NCBI GenBank assembly: GCA_036346205.1
Contig: JARFJB010000762.1
Span: forward strand, 4,822,501-4,886,500
Direction of reading: 5' to 3'
Length of the DNA stretch: 64,000 bases
DNA from: Vesta saturnalis
Taxonomy: Eukaryota > Arthropoda > Insecta > Coleoptera > Lampyridae
Part shown: positions 37,440 to 48,733 of the stretch, piece by piece
Numbering within the stretch: the first letter of the stretch is position 1
Layout: every line of letters begins with the position of its first letter
Program-made: the position numbers and the translations under genes
Notes under the pieces: model-generated
What the model was told of the DNA's origin: nothing
The model's database searches: none
The model's input: only the letters and a program-made list of their open reading frames with translations

Positions 37440-37790
37440 ATTTTCGCTCACTGCTACCACAATAATGTTAGCTTCTCATCTGTTATCTCTGGATTTTGAT
37501 ATAATTGCTTAACGATTCTATTTCAACTGAATCAGTAAGTATTGAGGGATATAACTTCGTAAGGAAGAATCGTCCATCACGTGGTGGTGGTGTGGGACTG
37601 TTTATTAGGTCTAATTTGCATTTCAAAATTATTAATAACTCCGCCATTTATGAATACTTGTTAATAACAATTGTGTTAAATAAAATGAAGATAACTATTG
37701 GCGTGTTTTGTGGATCACCGCGGCGCGATTTTCTACAATTTCAAAAATTTAAACGATGTTTAATCGCGAAACTTCGGTAGCAAAAATGCC
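37440..37790 (+). pseudogene. CR1/Jockey-type LINE, endonuclease fragment
   Basis: SISTESVSIEGYNFVRKNRP, then SRGGGVGLFIRSNLHFKI and KMKITIGVFCGSPRRDF (37505-37780). The GYNxxRxxRxxRGGGVGLYI phrase is the signature of the APE endonuclease of CR1/Jockey-group LINEs, and the C-x-S-P-R-R-D-F replaces the usual Y-R-P-P-x-x-D-F. It is interrupted at about 37790 by a nested DNA-transposon relic; the LINE resumes at about 39600. Confidence 0.8.
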
Positions 37791-39600
37791 ATCCTAAAAA
37801 TACACGGCAAATGAATAAATTTAGTAATTATCCAGTTTTTTAACGATTGATATCGTAACTGAATACATTTTTATTGAATGATCATTTGTAATAATTCCAG
37901 TTTAGGTATGTATTGAATTACGTATTTCATATTTGCATTTAAATCATTTTTTTAGTTAATAAACATAACCTAACGTGTTCAACATCAACTGTTTTTATCA
38001 AGGATTTGCAAAAATGAAGTTCAACGTTTTATAAACTTTTAATTACACCAAACAGATAGACAGAAAATAAGAACAATTTCTGATAAGATTTTTGGTTGTT
38101 AATCTTAGCAATCATGAATAAGTAAATTCATAAAACTCATCGTTGATCGCAGGTCTAAATATTTATCTTTTTAAGAACTAACATCAGAAATCAATCAATT
38201 AGCATCATTACATTAAAATATGTGTCAGAAAGTGTTATTACAAATACGACAAGTATTTATTCAGTTCACACTATCAGTTTATTGTGCCGACTAGAAAATG
38301 TGAAAAATTATTTGTTCGATAATTTTTAGATTAAGTAGTAGTAGGTGTAAACGTGTACTATGAAAACTTGAATGAAGCTTCACAATGTAATTATAATAGT
38401 ATAACTTGAAATACTTCTAATAGGAATCAAACGTTGAATACTACGTTTTACAGCAATGTGCAACTTAGTGAGACCCTCTTTGTTTGATCGGAAAACATTT
38501 TTGTAGAAGTATTTCAAATTCTAATACCAATATGTAAAATAAATCACAAATTGATAAAACATTTTAAAATATAATTTTATTAACATATAAAAATAAATAA
38601 CTACAGAAGTTTAGTTAGAATCTAATTCACTATCGCTGTCTTGTCACTGCTGCTGTTTTCTTCATAACTTTCACCTGTATTTGCAGTAAAAATCAGCTCT
38701 TCGACTTCATCAATAAAACCTTCTTTTTCTAAATATTCTTGTTCAATCTTTTCTGTAGGTTTGCACACAGCTGCCTATTACACACATCTTCAAATTTAAA
38801 CGTAATATTATTACTCCCTACTTAATTTTGAACTGGAGGCCATATATTTTCAATTGGATTTAGCTCTGGATGGTAGAGTGGTAACCTTATCACAAAATGA
38901 CCATGTTCAGCCATCAACTTATCGATTAAATAATTTTTGTATGAACTGGTCGATGAAGTTTAATTTTCTCATTCGGGTTTTGTCTCACTTTGTTCAAATG
39001 CAATTCCACGTTCGTTTAACCACTTCTTCATTTCACCTTTTTTCCAGGCACGTGTTGGATTAGGCTCGGTAGATAGGTTGGGGTAAGATGCCATTATAAC
39101 ATTATTAGGCGTTGTCCTTTTGAAACAGGTGCTTTCACTCCCTTGTCACTGCTGTTAATGTCATACCATCCATGTGAACTCGTAATCCGTTTAATTGTTC
39201 TTCTGGATATGCCAGTTGCTTCTGCCTAATCTTCCATACACACACGATAGACAGGGATAATAAAATCTTTTGATTCTTTTTCTCGCTTCATAAATTCATA
39301 CAATTTCTAAATAATTTCACGAGCTTGACTGTGAACAACTACTCAACTCATGTTCAAAACATTTACAGTTTGGACAACAAATAACGATGAAATAATAAAA
39401 AGTGTCTTCAAAAAGACAGATTTTATGTAAACCAGAAGGAACAAACTCAAGCGTCAACGTATGAATACAACGTGAAGTAAATAAAGCGAATGACTACATT
39501 TATAAGTAGAATAGAAGCATATTTGTCGAATACTTTCGGCGCGTTTGAATCATATGCGCATAGACGGGCAAGTGCCAGGACATTTGGAACTACTCTGCAA
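37791..39600. mobile_element. Insert between the two LINE halves
   Basis: It separates the endonuclease fragment from the linker/RT fragment of one LINE, and holds the DDE_3 relic plus AT-rich sequence on both sides. It is therefore best read as one nested DNA transposon of about 1.8 kb, though terminal repeats were not found by eye. Confidence 0.5.
38600..39375 (-). pseudogene. DDE_3 (IS630/Tc1-like) transposase relic nested in the LINE
   Basis: On the minus strand: KLYEFMKREKESKDFIIPVY and ATGISRRTIKRI (about 39200-39310, helix-turn-helix), then a jump to VSKGQRLIMLHL, GEMKKWLNERGIAFEQSETKP (about 39010) and YLIDKLMAEHGHFVIRLPLY followed by HPELNPIENIW (38855-38945), the last catalytic block with the Glu. 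Most of the catalytic middle, with both Asp residues, is missing. It is the same general family as 23407-24697. Its edges within the surrounding 37790-39600 insert were not resolved. Confidence 0.75.
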
Positions 39601-39628
39601 TTGATGTTCTGAAATATATGATCATGAA

Positions 39629-41572
39629 ATGGTTTTATGTAAAACCAGTAATCTTGAGAGCATTAGCAAACAAAATACTTTTGTTACACGATATAAAGAC
39701 TTCAGTGAATTTTATAGCTCTCTTTGTTCTATTCCATGGAAAAATATCTATGATATACATGATATTGATACTATAGTAGACTGTATAAATAGTAATTTAA
39801 ATATGTTATGGATATACGTGAACCTTTTAAGGTTGCTAGGTTTACTAAGTCTCCAGCCCTTGGTTATCGTCTAATACTAAATTATTGATCTCTCTTAAAT
39901 AGAAGCTATTTCTAAATTCAAATTAACTCTATCCAGATCTGACTGGGAAAATTATAAGCAAATACGTAATTACACTTCTGTAGCTATCAGAAATGAAAAG
40001 AAAGCTTACCTTCTTTACAACGTGAAACATAATTCTAAATCTATTTGGCCAGCATTAGACTTACTTAATATTTATAATAAACGAAATTCTCATTACATAC
40101 ATACCCATTGAACTACAAATGTAGAGCTGTTAAATAACGAGTTCAATAAAAAATTTTAATTTCAACCTCCAAAATGAAACTTATTATTACAGTAGTAATC
40201 TCATGATTCTAGGTGGTAAAAAGTTTGAATTACAATCTACTTCATAGAGTGACGTGCTCAATATAATTAATAATATTACTAGTCAAGCAGTTGGCTCACG
40301 ACATAAGCTTATGTTTAACTAAATCTTTCTTTCGACGAGTTTGGAAGGAGGCTAACGTAATCCCTATATTCTAAAGTTCAATCTCCTACGTCGATAAACG
40401 ATTTACGACCGGTTAGTATTATTCCTGTATTTTCTAAAATTCTAGAAAACCGCATGGAGTTATAATTAAGAAATACCTAACTAATTTTCACATTTTACCC
40501 ACTAATCAGTCGGATTTCAGACAGAAACACAGTTGTGCAACAGCACTCTTGAACGTTTTAGATGATGTCATTTTGGCAACTGAGAATAAAAACTTGCCTT
40601 TGCTTGTGCTCGTTGATTACTCTAAAGCATTTGACAGAGTTAAACATGATATATTGTTGGGTATGCTGCACTACATTCCGTTTGATGCGGAAGCAAGAAC
40701 CTTGCTGTATCAATATCGGAGGTCTCCTTATGGAGAGCTGTTCTAAATGGTGTACCGTAAGGTTCTAAACATGGTCCTTTACTTTTCTGAATTCAAACAT
40801 CTGTAATACCAGAAAAATTAGTTCAGTGTAAGTATCACTTGTGTGCCGATGACACCCAAATATATCTTTCTTTTAACGGCAATGAAGAATGAACTGCTTG
40901 TCAACCAGTTAACCAAAATTTAAGGACATTACTAGATATATCCTCAAACTTATGTCTCAGTTTAAACCCAAATAAGTCTCAAGTTATTTGGAAGAAATAA
41001 TGATTAAAAGCTTTAAATGCTATCAATATCTGCATAGGCAGCTCCAAGTTTGATCTTGTGAATTGTTCCAGAAGTCTTGGTTTGTACACGGACGTGCATT
41101 TAACATTTAAAACTCATGTAAGTGCCTTCAGCATGGGTATTCAAATCCTAAAAGAATCGTTGCTTACAGTGAATTTCTTAACAGAGACACAATAAGGCTA
41201 TCGTGTGATTCTCTAATGTTGTCTGGTCTTAATCATAGTGATGTGGTACACTACCCTTGTCTAACTAATTGTGCAAACCTAGAATGCAAACGTTCCAGAA
41301 TTCGTGTTTAACATTAATTTACGATATACATAAGTTTAGTCATGTCTCTCATACACTTTCTGAGTCTGGTTGATAGACGATACCTACACTGTGCTTGTAA
41401 GTACTACCGAATTCTAAACTCTAAGTGTACTCCATATTTGCAACAACTCCAACATAGAGGTTTATTAACTATTCCATTGCACACGACTACTTTCTGTAAA
41501 AAATTGTTTTCATATTGTATAAGTGCATGTTTCAACAGTTTATTTGACCTCTTTATAAATCAAAATATTTAA
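39629..41572 (+). pseudogene. CR1/Jockey-type LINE, linker and reverse transcriptase
   Basis: Linker blocks: SSLCSIPWKNIYDIHDID (39717) and RSDWENYKQIRNYTSVAIRN (39940). RT blocks: HSCATALLNVLDDVILATE (40530), LLVLVDYSKAFDRVKHDILL (first catalytic Asp, about 40605), YHLCADDTQIYLSF (the F/Y-A-D-D-T box, about 40831) and SLNPNKSQVIWK (about 40960). A C-terminal HCACKYYRILNSKCTPYL at about 41386 is followed by the usual basic tail. Many frame changes make it dead. The frame is the same orientation as the endonuclease piece at 37440. Confidence 0.88.
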
Positions 41573-41757
41573 AAGTAAATTGAAACTATACTTATTAAAT
41601 GAGGTGAGCCAATAATTATATATTTTTTTTCTTTGTGATTTATTTAATAGTTTTTCTTTCATGATGTAAATTCATTTGTGTGTAAAATGCGTCAGTATAT
41701 TATTTAGATGTATAATGTGATAGTTTTTGGTACTGAAATGGGATTTAAAAGATTACT

Positions 41758-41828
<71 letters not shown>

Positions 41829-41960
41829 CACGGAAACTAGGTTAAGTGGTAGAGCAGCAGATGATCATTATATTTCATCATGCTGAACTTCGCCTAGATT
41901 TTAAATTTTCTTTTTATATTCTATATATGTACACATTTTGAATAAATACATTATTATTAC
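41573..41960 (+). other. LINE 3' untranslated end, interrupted by a TA microsatellite
   Basis: After the last coding block, the sequence ends in GAATAAATACATTATTATTACTATT (about 41938-41962 in total), a polyadenylation signal plus short ATT tail as in CR1-group 3' ends. The (TA)n tract at 41757-41821 splits it. Confidence 0.55.
41757..41822. repeat. (TA)n microsatellite
   Basis: An uninterrupted TA run of about 65 bases. Confidence 0.98.
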
Positions 41961-41962
41961 TA

Positions 41963-44490
41963 TTTGGAAATCTTCGGTTTCACTATTGAACCCGGACCTC
42001 CCGATAAGACGATATACTGTACGTAACGGACCGCAAACATTTTATTATTGTAATAAACGTTTGTCAAATTGCCATTGTTACCGCGATAGAAAAGATAATT
42101 AGTGGATTTTTAATATCTTGATAACATATTATTTATTTTATGTATTTTTATGTAAGAAATGTGTGAATGTATGTAACTGATATTTGGCTAAGGGTTGAAA
42201 AACACATGTTAGAGTTTAACTAGCAGGTGTACGCTTAAAAACTGCTTTACTGAAGGGGCGTGTCGAACCATTGGAAATTCTTATGCGCATATTCTTGGAG
42301 TAAGAATGTCACTAGTTTAATAATTAAGTACGTCGGTGCACACTGCAATCAAAGACGTCTTTGTTTGTTACTAGGAAATTTGATATTAAATGTAGGGTTT
42401 GTTACGGACAAACGCATATTTTTAAAATTAAGATTTCGTTCTGTTAGGAATGCGAAAAATGTTCCCACGAAATAAATTCTAGTTTCTTTTTTTTTATTAT
42501 TACTTGCAATAACGGAGTTGATTTTCGGGGGTTAGTTTAAAATCGGAGGAAAGGCAGTTCCGTTGAAATTTTGATTGAGCCGGGTTGCTTTTATTGTTTT
42601 AATTAGAAACTCCCGTTGTAAACCGTTTGGTCTATAAATATTTTGTCATGTACCTTTTACCAAAACTAAAACGCTAATTCGTTCTTTTCTTTTTATGTAT
42701 GTTTTAATGTAAATTTTTCCAAAACTTGTACATCGGTCACGATGTTACTATTTATTTACAACTTACCTTTGTAAGGCTTTGTATAATGAATTTTTTGAGT
42801 TGTTTAAGTAGAATGGTTTGCCTTCGACCTAATTTCTCTTTATATGTAATTTATTGTAATTTTACGTATACATTTTGTGCTTGAGTAGTCACTAAACAAT
42901 TGTGTACGTGTAAATTCCTTGTCTATTTTCTTTTGTCCTTGCCTTTATCTTATTATCGTCTGTGCAATTTTACTGTTGTTGTATTTTATATGTACCGTAA
43001 TTTGACTTATTGTTTTATGTGCTTATTTACTTAGAGACCGGCATGATTGGTTTTAAAGGGTCACATTGTGGGGATGATTACATTGTGTTTTTTTATTGTC
43101 TTCATGTGTAGCTAAACTGCTTTGTATTTATTTTTCTCTTAATGTTATAATTTTGTGCGCACTTTAACCTGATTTAATGGTGTTTTGTTATATATTTAAC
43201 CCTTTCATTGTTTTTTTTTGTGTTGTTTGATTTACTAATGTACTTGTGCAATTACTTAATTATGAATAAGGTGGGTTTTATTGGTGGTTCTTTCCCACAA
43301 TAGTACATTAAAGTGTTGAACCATCATTGCGCAAAGCTTAATTTTTCCCTGTTCTACATGAAGCAACACTTAACCTGATCCAGCCTATCTAATCCACATA
43401 GCACAACGTACCTACCACTAGACGGCCAATTCTGTTGATCAGATTTGAGGTTTGGGAGTAATAAATATCAGACTTCTAAATAAATTCTAATATTTTAATT
43501 ATTTCCAGGAATTTGAGTAATAGTAACATTGTTGTCAGTCAAGGCAAGGTAAAAGACTTAGCGATTGTTTTGTTCTTGAATTTGCATCATTGCAAATAAG
43601 TTCAAATTACACTTTTCAAGATAGGGTACCTGGGGGACGCTACAATACGGTAACAAATTGGTCGGGGTGTACCTAAACTTCAAAACTCGCATAAAGCGAA
43701 CTGCTAATAAAGCAACTATATTATACAGTCCCGATTAAATTATGAAGCGCTTCTCTTAACTATAATCACACGACGGGGAAGGTGTCGATGACCCACAACC
43801 ATACAATAATTCGCATTACATCTTAACTGTTATTTAACTTTCAAGATCGAAACCTAAACTCCGACTAACTAACGAAAAAACAAAACTCCTCTTTCCTCAT
43901 AAAACTACGTCATCCTTTTTAACCATGCATAAAAATTCCCATACCCAAATTGCATAGTGGACAATTCCCATGGAAGAAGCAGTCTTGATACCTACAATTA
44001 AGTCACGCACATACATTCTACTTATAAAAAAGAAATCCTGTTATTCAAATAAATTTTCTGTACTACGACCAAGAACAATTCCGCACTTAAGTGAACTGGT
44101 ACACTTGAAAAAATGTAGAAACATTTAAGCGCCACAGAACCTTTCGTTGTCAACGACAGCACAAACAGTTTATTCCCAAACATATTATGCTACTTAAAAA
44201 CTCTTTTCATCCATCATGAAATTAAATTCCTTTCGAAACTGCCATAACAATTTCCGGGAACAACGTTTTAGTTTAGGATTCTACATATAACAATTTAAAT
44301 ATCCTAAAATTCGAGAAAAAAAAGAACCTACAGTAAATTTTAATCACACTTGGCGTTCTCTCCTAGGGCAACGCAATACTACTCTATATCACCACCAAAA
44401 CCGTACAGCACGCTAACTACAATAATGTCCCATAAGTTTACATAACATTTTTTGTTAAACGGTTACTAACATACAGATAAATTGTGTTAA
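41963..44490. other. AT-rich stretch without recognisable features
   Basis: No motif-bearing frame. Several T-rich runs. The 71-codon frame at 42260-42475 has no recognisable domain. Confidence 0.5.
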
Positions 44491-44492
44491 TA

Positions 44493-45553
44493 CAGGGTAT
44501 CCGGAGAAAACGATGATAAAGTTTATGGGAGATTCTGCATAAAAAATATGAAAAAAAATGCAAAAATGCTTCCTTATGGATTTACACGCCTTTGAAGATG
44601 GCGTCGAAGAAGCAGTTATTATTTAATATATTAGGATCTATTTGCATTAGACGAGTGAGCTTATGGTTGTAGCTTAATGTTATTGGAGGTTAATTTTTAA
44701 AAATATCAGATGACCCATGGTGCCGATTTTGCCGATTGTACGCTCGCTGTTTTTAAATAATTATGATTCCTTCAACATTTTCACGCAGATGTGCTTTTGG
44801 TGTAATGTATGATCAACAGTTTGGATATAAATGAGATAATAAACATTATTAGTATGTAGTTGAATGTTATTTTGATTTCCAAAATCTATTTTAATTCTTG
44901 GTACTCATTTAACTAAAAAACTCTATTCGACTTTGCAGTAAAGTCCCGTGGAGAGGAAATCAGTAAAGATTGTAAATAGCAAATTAATTACAACACATAA
45001 TAATAAAAACGCACCAAAACTATTTATCCAATAAGTGTTAAAAATCCCTTAATTTCAACACATTCCCGTACTCGTTTTCCCATGTATCTTCTTACTTTTA
45101 GAAAAATACCAGGTCTGTTTCTTATAACTTCACAACCAGCAAATACTGTCTGCTTCAATTCCTCAACGTTGCGAACTTGTACTTTTACATTCAAAATAAC
45201 AAATTCACACAATTTCAGTTTTGTTTAGTCTATTGACGGGATGAATCATTTAGGTCCATTTATCCCGAAAACTGTTGAACATACGACATTACACCGAGAG
45301 TACCTTTTGATGTTAAAGCATTCAAGGAAACATAATTTATTTAAAAAAGCTAATGTACAATCGACTAAAAAAATTATGATCTTAAATAGATCCTAAGATA
45401 TTAAGTAAAGATTGCTTCTTCGACACCATCATCAAAGGCGGGTAAGTCCATAAGGAAGCATTTTCGGACTTATGTTGATATTAACTTTGTCTTATTTTTT
45501 TTTAATGTAGAATCACACTGTAAACTTTGTTATCGTCTGTTCTGGACACCTTG
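44493..45553 (-). mobile_element. Deleted mariner-like element with ~140 bp TIRs
   Basis: CAGGGTATCC at the left and GGACACCTTG at the right are flanked by TA (44491-44492 and 45554-45555). The inverted match extends through ACGATGATAAAGTTTA and then ATGCTTCCTTATGGA...CGCCTTTGA(A/T)GATGG and GTCGAAGAAGCA, that is to about 44630 and 45415. The minus strand holds only the C-terminal part of a transposase, so it is an internally deleted, non-autonomous copy. Confidence 0.85.
45024..45212 (-). pseudogene. mariner-like transposase C-terminal remnant
   Basis: VRNVEELKQTVFAGCEVIRN and PGIFLKVRRYMGKRVRECVE followed by a short tail. This is the usual ending (V-x-x-L-K-x-x-I ... P-x-x-L-x-x-V-R-x-x-x-x-R-R-x-x-x-C-I-x-x-x-G) of insect mariner-like (DUF4817-associated) transposases. 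The catalytic part is absent. Confidence 0.7.
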
Positions 45554-45555
45554 TA

Positions 45556-46640
45556 TAATACTGCAAATCATAACGTGTTATATTACATGACTTTAGAGGA
45601 TTTAAACTGAAGGTTCGTTGTTAATACAAGAATTACTGTAACTATCTCTCCGTAGTAGTTTCTTAGCTCTCTTCTATCATACGCTAACGACTACTACTGC
45701 TTTAGGTATTCACGTGCGGTTAAATTTGGATTAGAAAAGAACAACATCTTTCCGTGAATATTATTTTTATTACTTTAGTTTTCGAAAAAAGAAGTGGACT
45801 GTTCATGAGAATACCATTGGTTGTTAATGCTGGAAAATGATTTCAAGTTGTCGTTGTAAAATTGTCTTGGGAAGACTGATTATGTCCTTGTGAATTTTTG
45901 TAGCGCGTTTCTGTCGATACAAAGTAGTTATTATTCAGCCAGTTTGATAGCGAGAAGTATTGTTTGTCTAAAATTGGTTGACGATTTAACTGGGTTACTG
46001 GATTCTGTTGATAAGTGCTTAGTTATATCCAAAGAACACGGTGGAGTTTCATCGCGATTCTTGTTGAGGAAATTTCGGAGGGGGAAAATTTTTAATGGTG
46101 GATGGTTAAATATGACGTGATGAAGTTGGTACAGTGTGCGTTAAGCGAATAACTCCTTGACCTGGAGGCTTCCAGAAAATATTGTTATGGAATTTACCTT
46201 TCACTAAATGTGGATAGAGTTCAATCGTCCCGGGGAACATTTTTGTGTTTGGGCTGCGTCAGTTATTCTTGATGTTCTTATTTTCATCGATAATAGAACA
46301 TTTTTATCGTAGTGCTTCCCTATATCGCCTTGAGGAGATATAGGAAAAGTATTATGGGTACTTTATTTATTAGAAACTGTTGCTAATAGGTGTGCTAACA
46401 ACTGTTTAAGAATGAAGCATAGTTGTTTGGGTATAAAATTTGCTAACGTACTTTGTACATACATAAAGAAGATTTATTTGTAATTAAGTAGTTGAGTTTG
46501 TGTTAATGAAACCAGGTGACTAAGTATTAAGATTAGAATTAAACATATCGCTATTAGTTTGCGAGTGTATACCAGAGAAATGCAATGGATAGAAGTTCCC
46601 ATCATTCTACCTGCCGAGATTGAAAGTTTACGTTCACTGC
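45556..46640. other. Stretch without recognisable features
   Basis: No protein motif or repeat recognised. The 76-codon frame at 45890 has no known domain. Confidence 0.45.
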
Positions 46641-46648
46641 GGCGGCCG

Positions 46649-46656
46649 TATATAAA
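46649..46656 (+). promoter_or_regulatory. TATA-box-like sequence upstream of the ORF1-only retroelement
   Basis: TATATAAA lies 25-32 bases before the apparent 5' end of the element at 46681, inside an unusually GC-rich context (GCGGCGGCCG). If the element begins at 46681, this box lies in flanking DNA, so its position may be chance, or the element may have landed next to a promoter. Confidence 0.35.
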
Positions 46657-46680
46657 GGAGTGATTGGCTATTCGAGCTGA

Positions 46681-48714
46681 CATTCCTGTTCTGGTATCCG
46701 ATCAGAGCAGGTCGTTAAGTTAGAATTAATTACTCTGTAATTAACAAGTAATTAAATTAAATTCGATTTATCGGCCGGTATCAACGTAACGATGCCGCGC
46801 CGTAGACCGGGCCGGGAGGTCGACGATGACGACGGGTGCCTCTGGCTCAACATCGAGGATTTCCACGGGACGCCAGCGAGATATGGTACGGTTGTAAGCC
46901 GGGCAACCTACCATCAACAAGTACCGCCAGCCCGATACCGTCGCTTCTGTCCCTTCCGTGGAAGGGCGCCAGAAGCGACGCGAAATCAGCCGCCACCGCT
47001 TAGAAGAGGAGAAGGCCGAAGAAGACAGCACCGCCCGCAGAAGACGCCGTCCCGCCAGCCGAGGCAACAACAAGAGCAGCACCGCCGCCGCAAGCCGCCG
47101 CCGTAGCCGCCGCCGCCGTAGCCGCCGAAGAGAGAAGAAGTGAAGACCCCCGTCCTGGATCCACCAGCCCCGATGACTTCGTGGCGCAGAAGAAGAGGCC
47201 GAAAAAGCGATCGTCCGCCCGCCTACGCCGCCACCGACGAGCAACGTGTACCACGCCCTGGAGCAGTACACGGACACCGCCACAGCGATGGAGCAGACCG
47301 CCGCAGCAGAGACCAGGGAGAAAGTACCCCCGGTAATCCTTCGTCAGAGGGAGAACTGGGTTGCTTTCTCCCGCAAACTCGACCGGAAGAAGATCGCCTT
47401 CACCAGGGCCAAGGCGACCTTCGAGGAAATCCGGATACAGCCTGCCTCACTCCAGGACCGAGACAGGCTGATGAGGTATCTCGATAAGTGTGGTACGTCG
47501 TACCACACCTATCAGGCAAGGAGCGATGGTCTTGCCAAGGTAGTAATACGTGGCGTGCCCGTAGAGCTATCCGAAGCGGATGTAAGCTCCGATTTGACGA
47601 CGCAAGGAATTAACACAGTTTCTTGTTTTAGGATGAAGCAGCGAGGCCGAGCGATCCCCCTGGTTTTGGTACACCTACCGAGCGAGGAGGGCAGGAAGAG
47701 GATTCGGGAGGTGAAGCACGTCTCCCGCCTCCGAGTCACCGTCGAGGACTTGAGGCGGAAATCCGACATCAGGCAGTGTCACCGGTGTCAAGGTTTCCGT
47801 CACGCACAGCGTTGCTGCAAGGCGGCAGCACGCTGTGTGAAGTGCACCACAGCAGTCAATGCACTTTACCCCGTACCGACCGGGCTAAGTGAGTTAACTG
47901 CGGTGAGGACCACCCCGCAAGCTACCGTGGATGCCCGAAGTTCCCTCGACCTCCGCAACGGAAGAAAATGGACGGACCGCAGCGACCGCCAAAGAGGACA
48001 CCGCCGGCGCCTTCCTCGACTCGGACCGGAGTCAGCTACGCCCGTGCGACGGCAGGCAAGGCTGAGAAGGCGGAAGCACCGAGAGTGGCTCCCGCCGCTA
48101 CCGTTACCCCGCCCGATCAATCTGCCTTAGGGTTCGACTCCCTATTGACCTTCCTCGAAGGGCTCAATATGAAGAAGGCCCTACCTGTCATCCGTAAGGT
48201 GGCAGAGGCACTCGCTAAGGTGGAATCTGCGACTGACTTGTGGCGGGTTGTCCTCTCACAGTTAGGAGGTGGCTACCCTTTTAGGGTAAACACACGACGG
48301 TCCGGATCGAGGTCTGGCGCCCGAGATAAGTATTTAGTATCGATTTTTTAATTACTTAATTTCTGTTCTGTAAATATCGATAGTGTTACACTTTACTAAC
48401 ACATATTTCTTTTTATTTCAGATAAGCAACTTAGCGACAACAGGACAATCCACACAACGAACGCACCAATCCAAACGCAACACCACACAACACCCGCTTT
48501 TTTTTGAATAACCAACAACAACGCATTCAATACCGCCATCAGGCGTTCCACGCACTTCCACGCGCTGAAGAAGATGAAGACTCCTGACCAGCGCACCACC
48601 AACACATACACGTTTTATATTTAGTATTTTATGTTGTATATAGGATTAAGTGTAAAATGTAAATATCCATGAATTGTTAATTATCCAAATTTTAATAAAC
48701 TATGTTGAATGAAG
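46681..48714 (+). mobile_element. ORF1-only Jockey/X-like retroelement with target duplications
   Basis: The unit starts CATTCCTGTTC, like the CATT starts of several Jockey/I-group LINEs. It carries only an ORF1-type gene and ends after AATAAACTATGTTGAATGAAG. It is flanked by GATTGGCTATTCGAGCTGA (46662-46680) and GATTGAATATTCGAGCTGA (48715-48733), 17 of 19 bases identical, which I read as a target-site duplication. No reverse transcriptase is present. The coding part is much more GC-rich than anything else in the window. Confidence 0.6.
46792..48351 (+). pseudogene. Jockey/X-element-type ORF1 (PRE_C2HC and CCHC zinc knuckles)
   Basis: This is a nucleic-acid-binding protein expected to coat element RNA. 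From 46792 the frame is Arg/Pro-rich; a second frame (46958-47143) is a Lys/Arg/Glu-rich basic stretch. The frame FVAQKKRPKKRS shifts into PPTPPPTSNVYHALEQYTD (47222-47280), and the main frame then runs to 47890. It contains the PRE_C2HC region (VVIRGVPVELSEADV, SCFRMKQRGRAIPLVLVHL, VSRLRVTVEDLRRKSDIRQ) and the first knuckle CHRCQGFRHAQRCCKAAARC. After another shift a second knuckle follows (VNCGEDHPASYRGCP), whose first Cys is a TGA stop at about 47890. A C-terminal helix region (LLTFLEGLNMKKALPVIRK) ends at 48349. It has at least two frameshifts and one stop. Confidence 0.82.
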
Positions 48715-48733
48715 GATTGAATATTCGAGCTGA

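Noticed and set aside
46768..47283. Minus-strand frame of 171 codons, Arg/Ser-rich
   Set aside because: Antisense to the GC-rich ORF1 region; GC-rich DNA keeps all frames open, and there is no motif.
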